Shown here piece by piece: positions 1 to 8,560 of a DNA stretch of 47,675 nt. The notes below the pieces were generated by a model that worked only from the letters and a program-made list of their open reading frames with translations, ran no database searches and was not told the DNA's origin. The position numbers and the translations under genes were made by a program. Position 1 is the first letter of the stretch; every line of letters starts with the position of its first letter. This stretch comes from Chitinophaga pinensis. GTDB lineage: Bacteria > Bacteroidota > Bacteroidia > Flavobacteriales_D > Crocinitomicaceae. The stretch is taken from contig CALPMC020000011.1 of assembly GCA_943324565.2 (NCBI GenBank), forward strand, positions 1 through 47,675, written 5' to 3'.

Positions 1-7
1 CCAAAAA

Positions 8-382
8 TCACTTAGAACTTAATGTCACCAAATACTTTGTGATTAATAACTCTTCATCTGTTGAAATTGCTTTTCCTTTTTTGTTGGAAAGTACGCTCAT
101 ACTTGGAACGATACTTTTCCATTCATTGGGAGATTTTGAACTTGGTGTTATTGTTGAGTGACAAGCAGCACATTTTGAATCATATAAGTTTTTTCCGTCG
201 TCAAAATTTGCTTGTGTGTAAGCTGGATATAGTTTTTGTCCCATTGCTAAATCACTCAAAACAACTTTGGTTTCAGTTGTAGATGATGTATCTTTTGAGG
301 TTGCACAGCCAAAAAGAACTGCAATTATTGATACAATTATAATCGTTTTTTTTTCATGATTTAAAATTTTAAAGTAAATCAA
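8..382 (-). CDS. Small cytochrome c-like lipoprotein
   Basis: The protein has a hydrophobic leader ending in a lipobox-like LFGC (Cys26) and a single haem-binding motif CAACH at residues 71-75, followed by a Met-containing segment (PSMSV, about residue 94) that could supply the distal ligand. At 124 aa it is the size of a one-haem cytochrome c domain. Inference: a lipid-anchored electron carrier or sensor. The start is problematic. The reading frame can be opened only by a TTG at 380-382, which gives an unusual charged N-terminal extension before the leader. The natural-looking ATG at 355-357 is followed by nine A residues and is out of frame, giving only Met-Lys-Lys-Lys-Arg-Leu-stop. With seven or ten A residues, that ATG would open directly into the lipoprotein leader. 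The stop codon is at 8-10. Confidence 0.7.
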   Translation of the reverse strand: MIYFKILNHEKKTIIIVSIIAVLFGCATSKDTSSTTETKVVLSDLAMGQKLYPAYTQANFDDGKNLYDSKCAACHSTITPSSKSPNEWKSIVPSMSVLSNKKGKAISTDEELLITKYLVTLSSK

Positions 383-778
383 GTTTAGTTAAAAAAAGTG
401 GAATACCTAAACTCGAATGGAAAATAATAGCATTTTTAATTATGTGCTTCAATAGTGTTTACAAATACAATTGGTGAATATCAAAAAATAGGGATATATC
501 CAAAATTTAACAAAAGCAAATCTATTCGTTAATGAAATTCTAGGATTTAGCTGCTGAATTTAAATTGTTAATTTTTATAATTCTTCTATTTTCATCGAAT
601 AGTTTAAAAATTCAGTTTTAGCAAGGTGATTAATTGAATTTTTAGATCTAAAAATGTACTTTGGTATGTTAGGTAACTTGAAAAAAATATTTCCAAAAAC
701 TCATATTTTCTTATTGTTTTTAACTTTCCCTGAATGATAAATAAATCCATTTCCTCTTTTATTCCTTCGGCTTTTCCC

Positions 779-786
779 TAATTTTG
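779..786 (+). promoter_or_regulatory. Candidate -7 box upstream of tex
   Basis: TAATTTTG fits the Bacteroidota -7 consensus TAnnTTTG and lies 26 bases before the tex ATG, which would leave a leader of about 19 nt. No good TTTG-like -33 box is visible at the expected distance. The rest of 383-811 is AT-rich and I see no gene in it. Confidence 0.3.
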
Positions 787-811
787 GAGGCTTAAAAAAA
801 ATGAGAAAGAA

Positions 812-2917
812 ATGCTAACATACATACGAACCAATTCTAATCTTCCAGAAAAATCAATCACAAATACCTTACAATTATTGAACGAAGGCGCAACTGTTCC
901 TTTTATTGCGCGCTATCGTAAGGAAATGACTGGTGGCTTGGATGAAGTAGAAATTGCTTTGATTCGTGATCTTGGAAAGAAATACGATGAGTTAATTGCT
1001 CGCCAGCAAACGATTCTAAATTCGATTGAAGAACAAGGAAAATTAACCCCTGAATTAAAAGAAAAAATCACTACTTGTTTTGATTCAATCATTCTGGAAG
1101 ACATTTATTTACCTTATAAACAGAAACGCCAAACAAAAGGGGATAAAGCCAAGAAACTTGGTTTAGAGCATTTAGCAAAAATGATTATGTCGCAGCGTGG
1201 TGGAGATCCGTTTTCAATGGCTGATAAATTTGTGAAGGGAGATGTGGAAGACGAACAAATGGCTATCGATGGAGCAAAAGATATCATCGCAGAATGGATC
1301 AATGAAAATGGCGCAGCTCGAGCAAAAATTCGTTATTTGTTCCAACGAAAGTCTTTGTTAGCCTCAAAAATGGTGAAAGGGAAAGAAGAAGAGGGTGCAA
1401 AATATCGTGATTACTTTGACTTTTCAGAACCTTTGTACAAATGTGCTTCTCACCGCTTATTAGCTTTGATTCGTGCTGAACGTGAAGGTTTTATTTCCTT
1501 AAAAGCACAACCCGACCAAGCGGAAGCGATTGAATCCTTGGAACGATTTTTTGTGAAAGGAAAAGACGCTTGTGCAACAATTGTGGGTGAAGCGTGCAAA
1601 GAATCTTACAAACGCTTAATGTGTCCTTCACTAGAAAATGAGATTTTAAGTGAAGCCAAAGAAAAAGCAGATAAAGAAGCGATTAAGATTTTTACCACGA
1701 ATTTACGCCAATTACTTTTAGCGCCACCATTGGGTTCAAAGCGAATTTTGGCAATCGACCCAGGATTTAGGACGGGCTGTAAAGTTGTTTGTATCGACGA
1801 ATCAGGCGATTTATTAATGAACCAAACGATTTATCCACATCCGCCACAGAACGAAAGTTCGGCTGCAAAATCAAAAATCGCTCAATTTGTACAAGCGTAT
1901 AAAATTGAAGCGATTGCGATTGGCGATGGGACTGCTGGTCGAGAAACAGAAGCAATTATCAAACAAATTCGTTTCGATCGCGAAGTAGAAGTGTTTGTAG
2001 TGCGCGAAGATGGTGCTTCGATTTATTCTGCTAGTCCCATTGCACGCAAGGAATTTCCAACGTATGATGTTACCGTTCGCGGTTCTGTTTCCATTGGTCG
2101 ACGCTTGATGGATCCCTTAGCGGAGTTGGTGAAAATTGACCCGAAATCGATAGGTGTTGGACAGTATCAGCATGAAGTCAACCAACATTTATTGAAAGAT
2201 GAATTGGATGATGTCGTGATTTCGTGTGTGAATGCAGTTGGCGTTGATTTAAACACTGCTTCGCCTTATTTATTGAGTTATGTTTCTGGTTTGGGACCAA
2301 CTTTAGCAGAAAATATTGTTGCGTATCGTACCGAAAATGGTGGCATTCGTTCGCGCGAAGATCTGAAAAAAGTGAAGCGTTTGGGAGACAAAGCTTACGA
2401 GCAAGCGGCAGGTTTCTTGCGTGTTCGTGATGCTGAAAATCCTTTGGATAATTCATCGGTGCATCCAGAAAGTTACAAAGTTGTGCAAGCGATGGCGAAA
2501 AAGTTAAAAGTGGATTTGAAAACGCTCATTGGCAATGATGATTTATTGAAAGAAATAAAGAAAAGTGATTTTCAGGAAATAGATTCCTACACATTTGATG
2601 ACATTATAAAAGAGCTTAAAAAACCGGGGCGAGATCCACGTAAAAAAGCAAAAGTATTGGAGTTTGATTCCTCGATTCGTACGATGGACGATTTACGCAT
2701 CGGAATGATTTTACCAGGAATTGTTACAAACGTCACTGCTTTCGGTGCTTTTGTAAACATTGGCATCAAAGAGAATGGCTTGATTCATAAATCGAATTTG
2801 GCAGAAACCTACGTCGAAGATTCTGCACAGTTTATTTCTTTACATGAGCACGTTTCTGTTCAGGTTTTAGAAGTAGATGCAATTAGAAAACGAGTAGGGT
2901 TGAAGCGGGTGAAATGA
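812..2917 (+). CDS. tex: Tex family RNA-binding transcription accessory protein
   Basis: This is a 701-residue Tex protein, the usual length for the family. In order it has the N-terminal Tex helical region with the ATVPFIARYRKE motif (about residues 28-39), a YqgF/RNase H-like fold starting at RILAIDPGFRTG (about residue 310), a helix-hairpin-helix region (VSGLGPTLAENIVAYR, about 490-510) and a C-terminal S1 RNA-binding domain (GMILPGIVTNVTAFGAFVNIG to the end). Tex proteins are cytoplasmic nucleic-acid-binding factors linked to transcription and RNA metabolism. An ATG at 801 is out of frame and reads only five codons, so the ATG at 812 is used. A perfect 19-bp palindrome begins two bases after the stop. 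The gene appears to be monocistronic. Confidence 0.95.
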   Translation: MLTYIRTNSNLPEKSITNTLQLLNEGATVPFIARYRKEMTGGLDEVEIALIRDLGKKYDELIARQQTILNSIEEQGKLTPELKEKITTCFDSIILEDIYLPYKQKRQTKGDKAKKLGLEHLAKMIMSQRGGDPFSMADKFVKGDVEDEQMAIDGAKDIIAEWINENGAARAKIRYLFQRKSLLASKMVKGKEEEGAKYRDYFDFSEPLYKCASHRLLALIRAEREGFISLKAQPDQAEAIESLERFFVKGKDACATIVGEACKESYKRLMCPSLENEILSEAKEKADKEAIKIFTTNLRQLLLAPPLGSKRILAIDPGFRTGCKVVCIDESGDLLMNQTIYPHPPQNESSAAKSKIAQFVQAYKIEAIAIGDGTAGRETEAIIKQIRFDREVEVFVVREDGASIYSASPIARKEFPTYDVTVRGSVSIGRRLMDPLAELVKIDPKSIGVGQYQHEVNQHLLKDELDDVVISCVNAVGVDLNTASPYLLSYVSGLGPTLAENIVAYRTENGGIRSREDLKKVKRLGDKAYEQAAGFLRVRDAENPLDNSSVHPESYKVVQAMAKKLKVDLKTLIGNDDLLKEIKKSDFQEIDSYTFDDIIKELKKPGRDPRKKAKVLEFDSSIRTMDDLRIGMILPGIVTNVTAFGAFVNIGIKENGLIHKSNLAETYVEDSAQFISLHEHVSVQVLEVDAIRKRVGLKRVK

Positions 2918-2918
2918 T

Positions 2919-2956
2919 TTTCCATAGGTGAGGGTTTAAACCCTCACCTATGGAAA
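2919..2956. repeat. Perfect 19-bp palindrome after tex
   Basis: Two 19-base arms (2919-2937 and 2938-2956) are exact reverse complements with no loop, centred on GTTTAAAC. The arms carry CCATAGGTGAGGG and CCCTCACCTATGG. It starts two bases after the tex stop. There is no U-tract after it, so it is not a textbook intrinsic terminator. It could still act as an RNA 3'-end hairpin, or be a palindromic repeat unit. Confidence 0.85.
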
Positions 2957-2983
2957 TCCGAGCCTTTGAAATGTGACCGTATT

Positions 2984-3010
2984 AATTGTGTCGCCACTTG
3001 CGACACAATT
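2984..3010. repeat. 11-bp inverted repeat with 5-nt loop
   Basis: Arms AATTGTGTCGC (2984-2994) and GCGACACAATT (3000-3010) enclose the loop CACTT. It is the second of three palindromes between tex and the DUF1016 remnant. Confidence 0.8.
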
Positions 3011-3138
3011 GTAAAATCATCAAAATCTGTTGCAAATTTCATCATTCGATCAGCGTTTTTAAGTGAAATTTCTAGCAATTATTTTCAAAATTTTCATTAT
3101 CTTCAATATATATAAACTTGGAATGATTTTCAAAAGTG

Positions 3139-3165
3139 AATTGCGAACACAGTGCGGTCGCAATT
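3139..3165. repeat. 8-bp inverted repeat upstream of the DUF1016 remnant
   Basis: Arms AATTGCGA (3139-3146) and TCGCAATT (3158-3165) are separated by 11 bases. The arms resemble those of the 2984-3010 hairpin, since both begin AATTG and contain GCGA. It lies 40 bases before the ATG of the truncated DUF1016 gene. Confidence 0.65.
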
Positions 3166-3205
3166 ATAAGGTAATAGAAATAAGGAGATTACAATTTAAA
3201 AGGTT

Positions 3206-3427
3206 ATGGCAGAAATAGAAAATATAGCATTACTACATTCCATCATTTCATTGATTGAGGAAACGAGAGAAAACGCTATTCGTTCGGTTGATTTTCACAA
3301 AGTTCAACTGAATTGGCACATTGGTAAATTTATTTTTGAAGATGAACAAAAAGGTAAGGAACGAGCAGACTATGGAAAATATCTGATAAAATACCTTTCT
3401 AAACTAAATTACCTTACCAGATTCTAG
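3206..3427 (+). pseudogene. Truncated DUF1016 (YhcG-type) N-terminal fragment
   Basis: The 73 residues match the start of the DUF1016/YhcG family: a helical N-terminal region with LNWHIGKFIFEDEQKGKERADYGKYLIKYLSK, the family's typical WxIG...E.QxGxxRAxYGxxLL pattern. Full-length members run to roughly 330-380 aa and carry a C-terminal PD-(D/E)XK nuclease-like domain. Here the match stops at about residue 67, the last few codons read into unrelated sequence, and the frame closes inside the 3' end of the convergent M13 peptidase gene (overlap 3414-3427). I read this as a relic in which the catalytic half was lost by a deletion or rearrangement whose junction is near 3400. Expression of the fragment cannot be excluded. 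Confidence 0.7.
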
Positions 3428-5435
3428 CTACTTTTTTCGTGCTATTTCGCATTTTTGAACCTTCTTTCACATCAAAGCTTTTGAAGAACTCATCGCAATT
3501 TTGAAGTGGGCCGTTAACACGATACATCCCCGGTGAGTGTGGGTCGTTTGCGATTCTGTTTTTCATTTCTTCGTCCGTATATTTTATTTTCCAAAGTTGA
3601 GCGTAAGCAATAAAGAAACGTTGGCTTGGTGTAAATCCTTCGCGCATTTCATTTTTCTTGAATTCATCCGTTAAGGCGTAAGCATAATAAGCCATTGTCA
3701 ATCCTCCTAAATCTGCAATGTTTTCACCCATCGTCAAATCAGGATTTACGCAATGACCTTCAATTGGACAGTAAGCAGAGAACGTTTCCCCTAAGATTTT
3801 TGTTTTTTCTTCAAATAGTTTTCGATCTTCTTCCGTCCACCAATTTTTGAACGAACCATCAGCAGCAAATTTAGAACCCATATCATCGAAACCGTGGGTG
3901 AATTCGTGACCAATCACCATTCCAATACGACCATAGTTAACAGCATCTTCCGCTTTTTCATCGAAGAAAGGTGCTTGCATAATTCCAGCAGGGAAAGCGA
4001 TTTCGTTCAATAATGGATGATAATACGCATTTACCATGTGCGCTGGCATTCCCCATTTCTTTTTATCAACTGGTTTTGATAATTCGCTAAAATTCTTTTT
4101 CACCGAAAAACGATTGATTTCTTTAATGTTTTCTAGGTAATTAGTTGCTGTAAAGTTCAACATCGAAAAATCTTCCCATTGCTCGGGGTAACCTAATTTT
4201 CTTCCGATAGAAGTCAATTTATTCATCGCCTCTTTTTTCGTTTCCGTTGACATCCAATCCAAGTTTTGAATACGTTCTTTGAATACAGCTAATAAATTGT
4301 CAACCATCGTATTAACGCGGTCACGAGCTTCTTTCGAGAAATGTTTTTCCACAAATGCTTTACCCAATAATTCTGAAAATTCCATTCGCGTAATTTCATC
4401 AATCGCACTTTCATTCATTGGTTTGCGTTGTTTTTTACCGCTTAATGTTTTACCGTAAAAATCAAAATTCAAGTTCACAAATGAATCGTTCAAATGTCCT
4501 GCGTAGTGATTCACTAAGTTCCAAGAAATGTAATCTTTCCATTCTTCAAGACTTAAATTTTCAATCATGGAAGCTACATTTTTAACAAAAGCAATATTTC
4601 CAACAACCATTGAATCAGGAGATTGACAGCCCACTTTTGTCATATAATAACGGAAGTCAAAATTTCCAAAAAGTGCCGTTGCTTCTTTTGTTGATAGTTT
4701 ATTGTACGTCTTTTCAGGAATTCGCATTTCCGCCGGACTCATCATTTGTTCAGCTAGCATCGTTTCAATTTTCAATACGTTTTCAGCTGCTTTTTCTGCT
4801 TGTGCCGTTTCTTTTCCAGATAATTGAAGGGAAGTTGCAACGTGTTTTTTGTATGCTGCCAATAGTTCTTTTTTGTTTTCGCTCGTGTAATATTCTTTGT
4901 TTGGTAAACCAATTCCACCTTGACCGAGGTACAAAATGTTGTTATCCACGTTTTTTAAATCTTGACCAACGCCAAAACCGAAAAGTGTACCGATTCCATC
5001 TGTGTGATGTTCTGCAATGATTTCAACCAATTGATCTTTACTTTTTAACGAATTCACGCGGTTAAATTCCGCTTCAAGTCCACGCATTCCTTGCGAATTA
5101 CGCAATTCCATATTCATATATGCCGCGTAATAATCACCTAAAATCTGATTTTGAGAACCTTTCGTTCCTGGATTTTTCTTAGCTTCGTCCAAGATTGTTG
5201 TCAGTTTCGCTTTGTTGTTTTGCTCCAATTCATTGAAGCTTCCCCAACGCGATTCAGACGCTGGAATTTGATTGTTTTTAATCCAAGTTCCGTTAGCAAA
5301 TTGGAAAAAATCTTCCTGTGGCTTCACCGATTTGTCGAGGTATTCAACATTGATAGTTGTAAATTCATTCGTCTTTTTAGTTCCGCAAGCAGCAAGAATT
5401 AAGGCAACTGAAGAAGCGAAAATTACTTTTTTCAT
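3414..5435 (-). CDS. M13 family zinc metallopeptidase lipoprotein (neprilysin/PepO-like)
   Basis: This is a full-length 673-residue M13 peptidase. The N-terminus is a lipoprotein signal (MKKVIFASSVALILAAC, lipobox Cys17). The zinc site is HEFTH (His510, Glu511, His514), with the third ligand in GENIADLGG (Glu571). The protein ends in ...VARIW; a tryptophan at or near the C-terminus is typical of the family. M13 enzymes cleave oligopeptides on the amino side of hydrophobic residues. Lipidation suggests a periplasmic or outer-membrane location. With the S46 and M1 peptidases and the two POT transporters in this window it fits extracytoplasmic peptide breakdown. The 3' end abuts a truncated DUF1016 gene but the peptidase itself looks intact. 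Confidence 0.95.
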   Translation of the reverse strand: MKKVIFASSVALILAACGTKKTNEFTTINVEYLDKSVKPQEDFFQFANGTWIKNNQIPASESRWGSFNELEQNNKAKLTTILDEAKKNPGTKGSQNQILGDYYAAYMNMELRNSQGMRGLEAEFNRVNSLKSKDQLVEIIAEHHTDGIGTLFGFGVGQDLKNVDNNILYLGQGGIGLPNKEYYTSENKKELLAAYKKHVATSLQLSGKETAQAEKAAENVLKIETMLAEQMMSPAEMRIPEKTYNKLSTKEATALFGNFDFRYYMTKVGCQSPDSMVVGNIAFVKNVASMIENLSLEEWKDYISWNLVNHYAGHLNDSFVNLNFDFYGKTLSGKKQRKPMNESAIDEITRMEFSELLGKAFVEKHFSKEARDRVNTMVDNLLAVFKERIQNLDWMSTETKKEAMNKLTSIGRKLGYPEQWEDFSMLNFTATNYLENIKEINRFSVKKNFSELSKPVDKKKWGMPAHMVNAYYHPLLNEIAFPAGIMQAPFFDEKAEDAVNYGRIGMVIGHEFTHGFDDMGSKFAADGSFKNWWTEEDRKLFEEKTKILGETFSAYCPIEGHCVNPDLTMGENIADLGGLTMAYYAYALTDEFKKNEMREGFTPSQRFFIAYAQLWKIKYTDEEMKNRIANDPHSPGMYRVNGPLQNCDEFFKSFDVKEGSKMRNSTKKVARIW

Positions 5436-5526
5436 ATGAGTTTATTTTTTTTAAAAGGTTATATGGAATCGCCATTTTGAATTCATCCCTGATTGAGTCT
5501 AATCTCGTTATGGCTTATTTCATAGT

Positions 5527-5979
5527 TTAATTTTTGGGTAAATAAAGCATTTCAACGTGAGGAATTCCATCTTCCAGGTATTCTTTTCCAGTTGAAATAA
5601 AGAGATGTTGATTATAAAATTTTTCCAAATGACTTTGCGCTGAAATCCGAACGGAAACCTTGCCGAATTCTTCTATAATGAAATCCATACAAGCAGTCAT
5701 TAATTCGTGGCCAGCTCCAGTTCCTCGTTCTTCTTCTGCAACCACCACACGACCAATTCCAACTTCGGGATAATAAACTCCAGCAGGTAAAATGCGAGCA
5801 GTTGCTTTAATTTCACCTTTAGAATTTCTGCCAATCACGTGCAAAGATTTTTTGTCTTTACCATCTAGATCTTGGTAGGGACAATTTTGTTCGATTACAA
5901 AAACTTGGATTCGTAATGCAATTAAGTCGTGGAATTCTTCAAGTGTTAAAGATTCGAAGGGTTTTAATTCAAAATTCAT
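5527..5979 (-). CDS. elaA: ElaA-type GNAT N-acetyltransferase
   Basis: The 150-residue protein matches the ElaA branch of GNAT acetyltransferases. The N-terminal FESLTLEEFHDLIALRIQVFVIEQNCPYQDLDGKD segment (about residues 8-42) is the family signature. It is followed by the acetyl-CoA-binding stretch EVGIGRVVVAEEERGTGAGHELM (about 72-94), an R/Q-x-x-G-x-G/A-like loop. GNAT enzymes transfer acetyl from acetyl-CoA to amines, and the substrate of ElaA is not established. It lies about 90 bases upstream of the M13 gene on the same strand. Co-transcription is possible but not shown. Confidence 0.88.
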   Translation of the reverse strand: MNFELKPFESLTLEEFHDLIALRIQVFVIEQNCPYQDLDGKDKKSLHVIGRNSKGEIKATARILPAGVYYPEVGIGRVVVAEEERGTGAGHELMTACMDFIIEEFGKVSVRISAQSHLEKFYNQHLFISTGKEYLEDGIPHVEMLYLPKN

Positions 5980-6263
5980 GTTCTAAATTTAAGTAGAATA
6001 ATTGTTTTGGAAAGTGTTTTCTTGATGAAAGCTTGAATGGGGTCGACGAGAGGAAATTTAATTCAATTAATTGCAACAAGAAACAAAACACATTTTCTCA
6101 TTCATTAATTTTAAACGAATTTAGAAATAAGTAAACTAAATTCTATTTAAAAATCACATTTGGAAACACATAACTTTTAAATCAATTTCAAATTTAACAA
6201 TTAGATTTAACCGTTTCTTACGTTCATTTTATCCTTTCATCCATTTTTAAAGGCTTGTGAAAA

Positions 6264-6271
6264 TAATTTTG
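6264..6271 (+). promoter_or_regulatory. Candidate -7 box upstream of the S46 peptidase
   Basis: TAATTTTG fits TAnnTTTG and lies 36 bases before the ATG, which would give a leader of about 29 nt. No strong -33 box is visible. The remainder of the 327-base gap 5980-6306 is AT-rich and I see no gene in it. Confidence 0.3.
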
Positions 6272-6306
6272 GTATTTTTAGGCTCGTTTTAAAAAAATAA
6301 CAAATT

Positions 6307-8454
6307 ATGACACGATTTAAAAGTACACTGGTTGCCATCGCCTTATTCGTTGGCTTCTTCGTTCGTGCAGACGAAGGAATGTGGTTTTTAATGTTCATTG
6401 AACGTTTGAATCACCGCGACATGCAAAAAATGGGACTTCAATTAACAACTGAAGAAATCTACAGTATTAATAATTCAAGTTTAAAAGATGCTGTTGTGCA
6501 ATTCAATGGTGGATGTACAGCTGAATTAATCTCAAAAGAAGGTTTATTGTTAACCAATCACCACTGTGGATATGATGCAATTGCTGAATTGTCAACTCCA
6601 GAAAAAGATTATTTAACAAATGGATTCTGGGCTGCATCGAAAAAAGATGAGCTTAAGCCAAAATCACTTTATGTTCGCTTTTTCGTTCGTATGGATGATT
6701 GTACAAAACGAATACTCGCTAAAGTAAACGATGGTATGACTGAAGCTGAACGCGATAAAGCTATCAAAGAGGAAACAACGGCTATTGAAAAAGAAAACAG
6801 TGACAATGGAAAATATACAGTAAGTGTACGTTCGTTTTTTCAAGGAAATGAGTTTTATTACTTTGTTTATCAAGACTATAAAGATGTTCGTTTAGTTGGT
6901 ACACCCCCTGAAAATATCGGTAAATTCGGTGGAGATACAGACAACTGGGAATGGCCACGTCATACTGGAGATTTTTCAATGTTCCGCGTTTATGCTGATG
7001 CAAATGGAAATCCAGCTGATTATTCAACGAGCAATGTTCCTTTAAAACCAAAACACCATTTACCAGTTAACATCAAAGGAGTTAAAGAAGGTGATTTTGC
7101 GATGATTTTAGGTTATCCGGGTAGAACAAATCGTTGGTTACCAGCTGGAGGAATTGAGCAAAACGTAAAATTTGCTTATCCAGCTTGGGTTGAAGCTTCT
7201 AAAACAAGTATGGATGCAATGCAAAAATACATGGATAAAGACGATGCTGTTCGTTTGAACTACGCTTCTAAATATGCAGGAATTGCTAATTACTGGAAAA
7301 ATCGTCAAGGAATGATTGATGCATTGACAAAATTTGGAACGTCTACATCTAAAGCGGCAAACGAGGCAAAATTCAATACGTGGGCAAACAAGAAAGAAAA
7401 TGTTGCTAAATATGGAACTGTTGTAGCAACAATCAATAATTATTACGCTGCTACAAACGATAAATCTCGTCACGATAACTTATTGCAAATAATGTTTAGA
7501 GGTTCTGAATATGCTAAAATCGCAAGAACTTTAGGACCACAGTTAGAAGCTTATGCAAAAGCGGATGAAGCAACTAAAGCACAAATGTTACCAGAATTGA
7601 AAGCAGGAATTGAAGAGTTTTTTGCTGGAATTTATATCCTTGCTGAAAAAGATATTATGGTTGATGGATTGAATTTGTATGCTAAAAAAGCGGCTTATAA
7701 ATTAGTTCCTTCAATTGATGCTGCTTTCAAAAAAGGAAATGGTGACTTAAAAAGTTATGTTAATGCATTGTTTGAAATGAGTATTTTGACATCAAAAGAG
7801 AAAATGATGGCTTTCTTAGAAGTTCCATCTGAGGGTACTCTTTCTAATGATCCTTTAATGAAATTATCAAATGATATGATTACCCATTTAAATACAAGAA
7901 CAGATGAGTTGACAAAATTGCAAAATGACTTTGGTAAAGCATACAGATTATTAGTAGACGGAATGCGTCAATCTAACCTAAGCCCAGTTAAGTATCCAGA
8001 TGCAAATAGTACTTTACGATTGACTTACGGAAAAGTAAGTGCATTGCCTGCTGATAAACGCAATGATGCAAAAATCAACAATTACACAACTTTGCAAGGA
8101 ACAATTAACAAATACAAACCAAATGATAAAGAATTTGATTTACCAAAAAGATTAATTGAATTGAATAATACAAAAGATTTTGGAGAGTATGCTGACAAAG
8201 CAGGTTATATGCCTGTAAACTTCTTGACAAACAATGATATCACAGGCGGAAACTCAGGTTCTCCAGTATTGAATGGAAAAGGAGAATTGATTGGTTTAGC
8301 ATTTGACGGAAACATTGAAGCGATGGCTGGTGATGTTATTTTCGATGCGAAATTGCAAAAAACAATCAATGTTGACATTCGTTACGTGTTGTTCATCATC
8401 GACAAATATGCTGGTGCAAAACACATTGTAAACGAAATGACGATTATTAGATAA
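6307..8454 (+). CDS. dpp7: S46 dipeptidyl peptidase, DPP7-like
   Basis: The 715-residue protein has the S46 serine peptidase layout. There is a signal peptide (about residues 1-21, ending FFVRA), the catalytic His in TNHHCGY (His85/86), the catalytic Asp in RHTGDFS (Asp222), and the nucleophile in GGNSGSPVLNGKGELIGLAFDGN (Ser650). Family knowledge: a Gly at the FDGN position marks DPP7-type enzymes, which prefer hydrophobic P1 residues, while Arg there marks DPP11 (Asp/Glu P1). Here it is Gly668, so DPP7-like specificity is inferred. The enzyme would act in the periplasm, releasing dipeptides from the N-termini of oligopeptides. A strong intrinsic terminator follows, so the gene is probably a single transcription unit. 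Confidence 0.95.
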   Translation: MTRFKSTLVAIALFVGFFVRADEGMWFLMFIERLNHRDMQKMGLQLTTEEIYSINNSSLKDAVVQFNGGCTAELISKEGLLLTNHHCGYDAIAELSTPEKDYLTNGFWAASKKDELKPKSLYVRFFVRMDDCTKRILAKVNDGMTEAERDKAIKEETTAIEKENSDNGKYTVSVRSFFQGNEFYYFVYQDYKDVRLVGTPPENIGKFGGDTDNWEWPRHTGDFSMFRVYADANGNPADYSTSNVPLKPKHHLPVNIKGVKEGDFAMILGYPGRTNRWLPAGGIEQNVKFAYPAWVEASKTSMDAMQKYMDKDDAVRLNYASKYAGIANYWKNRQGMIDALTKFGTSTSKAANEAKFNTWANKKENVAKYGTVVATINNYYAATNDKSRHDNLLQIMFRGSEYAKIARTLGPQLEAYAKADEATKAQMLPELKAGIEEFFAGIYILAEKDIMVDGLNLYAKKAAYKLVPSIDAAFKKGNGDLKSYVNALFEMSILTSKEKMMAFLEVPSEGTLSNDPLMKLSNDMITHLNTRTDELTKLQNDFGKAYRLLVDGMRQSNLSPVKYPDANSTLRLTYGKVSALPADKRNDAKINNYTTLQGTINKYKPNDKEFDLPKRLIELNNTKDFGEYADKAGYMPVNFLTNNDITGGNSGSPVLNGKGELIGLAFDGNIEAMAGDVIFDAKLQKTINVDIRYVLFIIDKYAGAKHIVNEMTIIR

Positions 8455-8473
8455 CCCAAATCATTTAATTCTT

Positions 8474-8512
8474 AAAAGCCCTATCGCTCGTTCGGTAGGG
8501 CTTTTGTTTTTT
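8474..8512 (+). terminator. Intrinsic terminator of the S46 peptidase gene
   Basis: A 13-bp stem (8474-8486 with 8493-8505, one G-T wobble) with a 6-nt loop is followed by GTTTTTT. It begins 20 bases after the stop codon. The core arms are AAAAGCCCTA and TAGGGCTTTT. Confidence 0.9.
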
Positions 8513-8560
8513 AGGGTAGTAATTTGTGCGGTTTAAGATTTATTATAAACTTTCGGTTAA

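Noticed and set aside
801-818. ATG just before tex reading Met-Arg-Lys-Lys-Cys-stop
   Set aside because: Five codons, out of frame with tex, and no sign of a regulatory leader peptide such as repeated codons or an attenuator hairpin.
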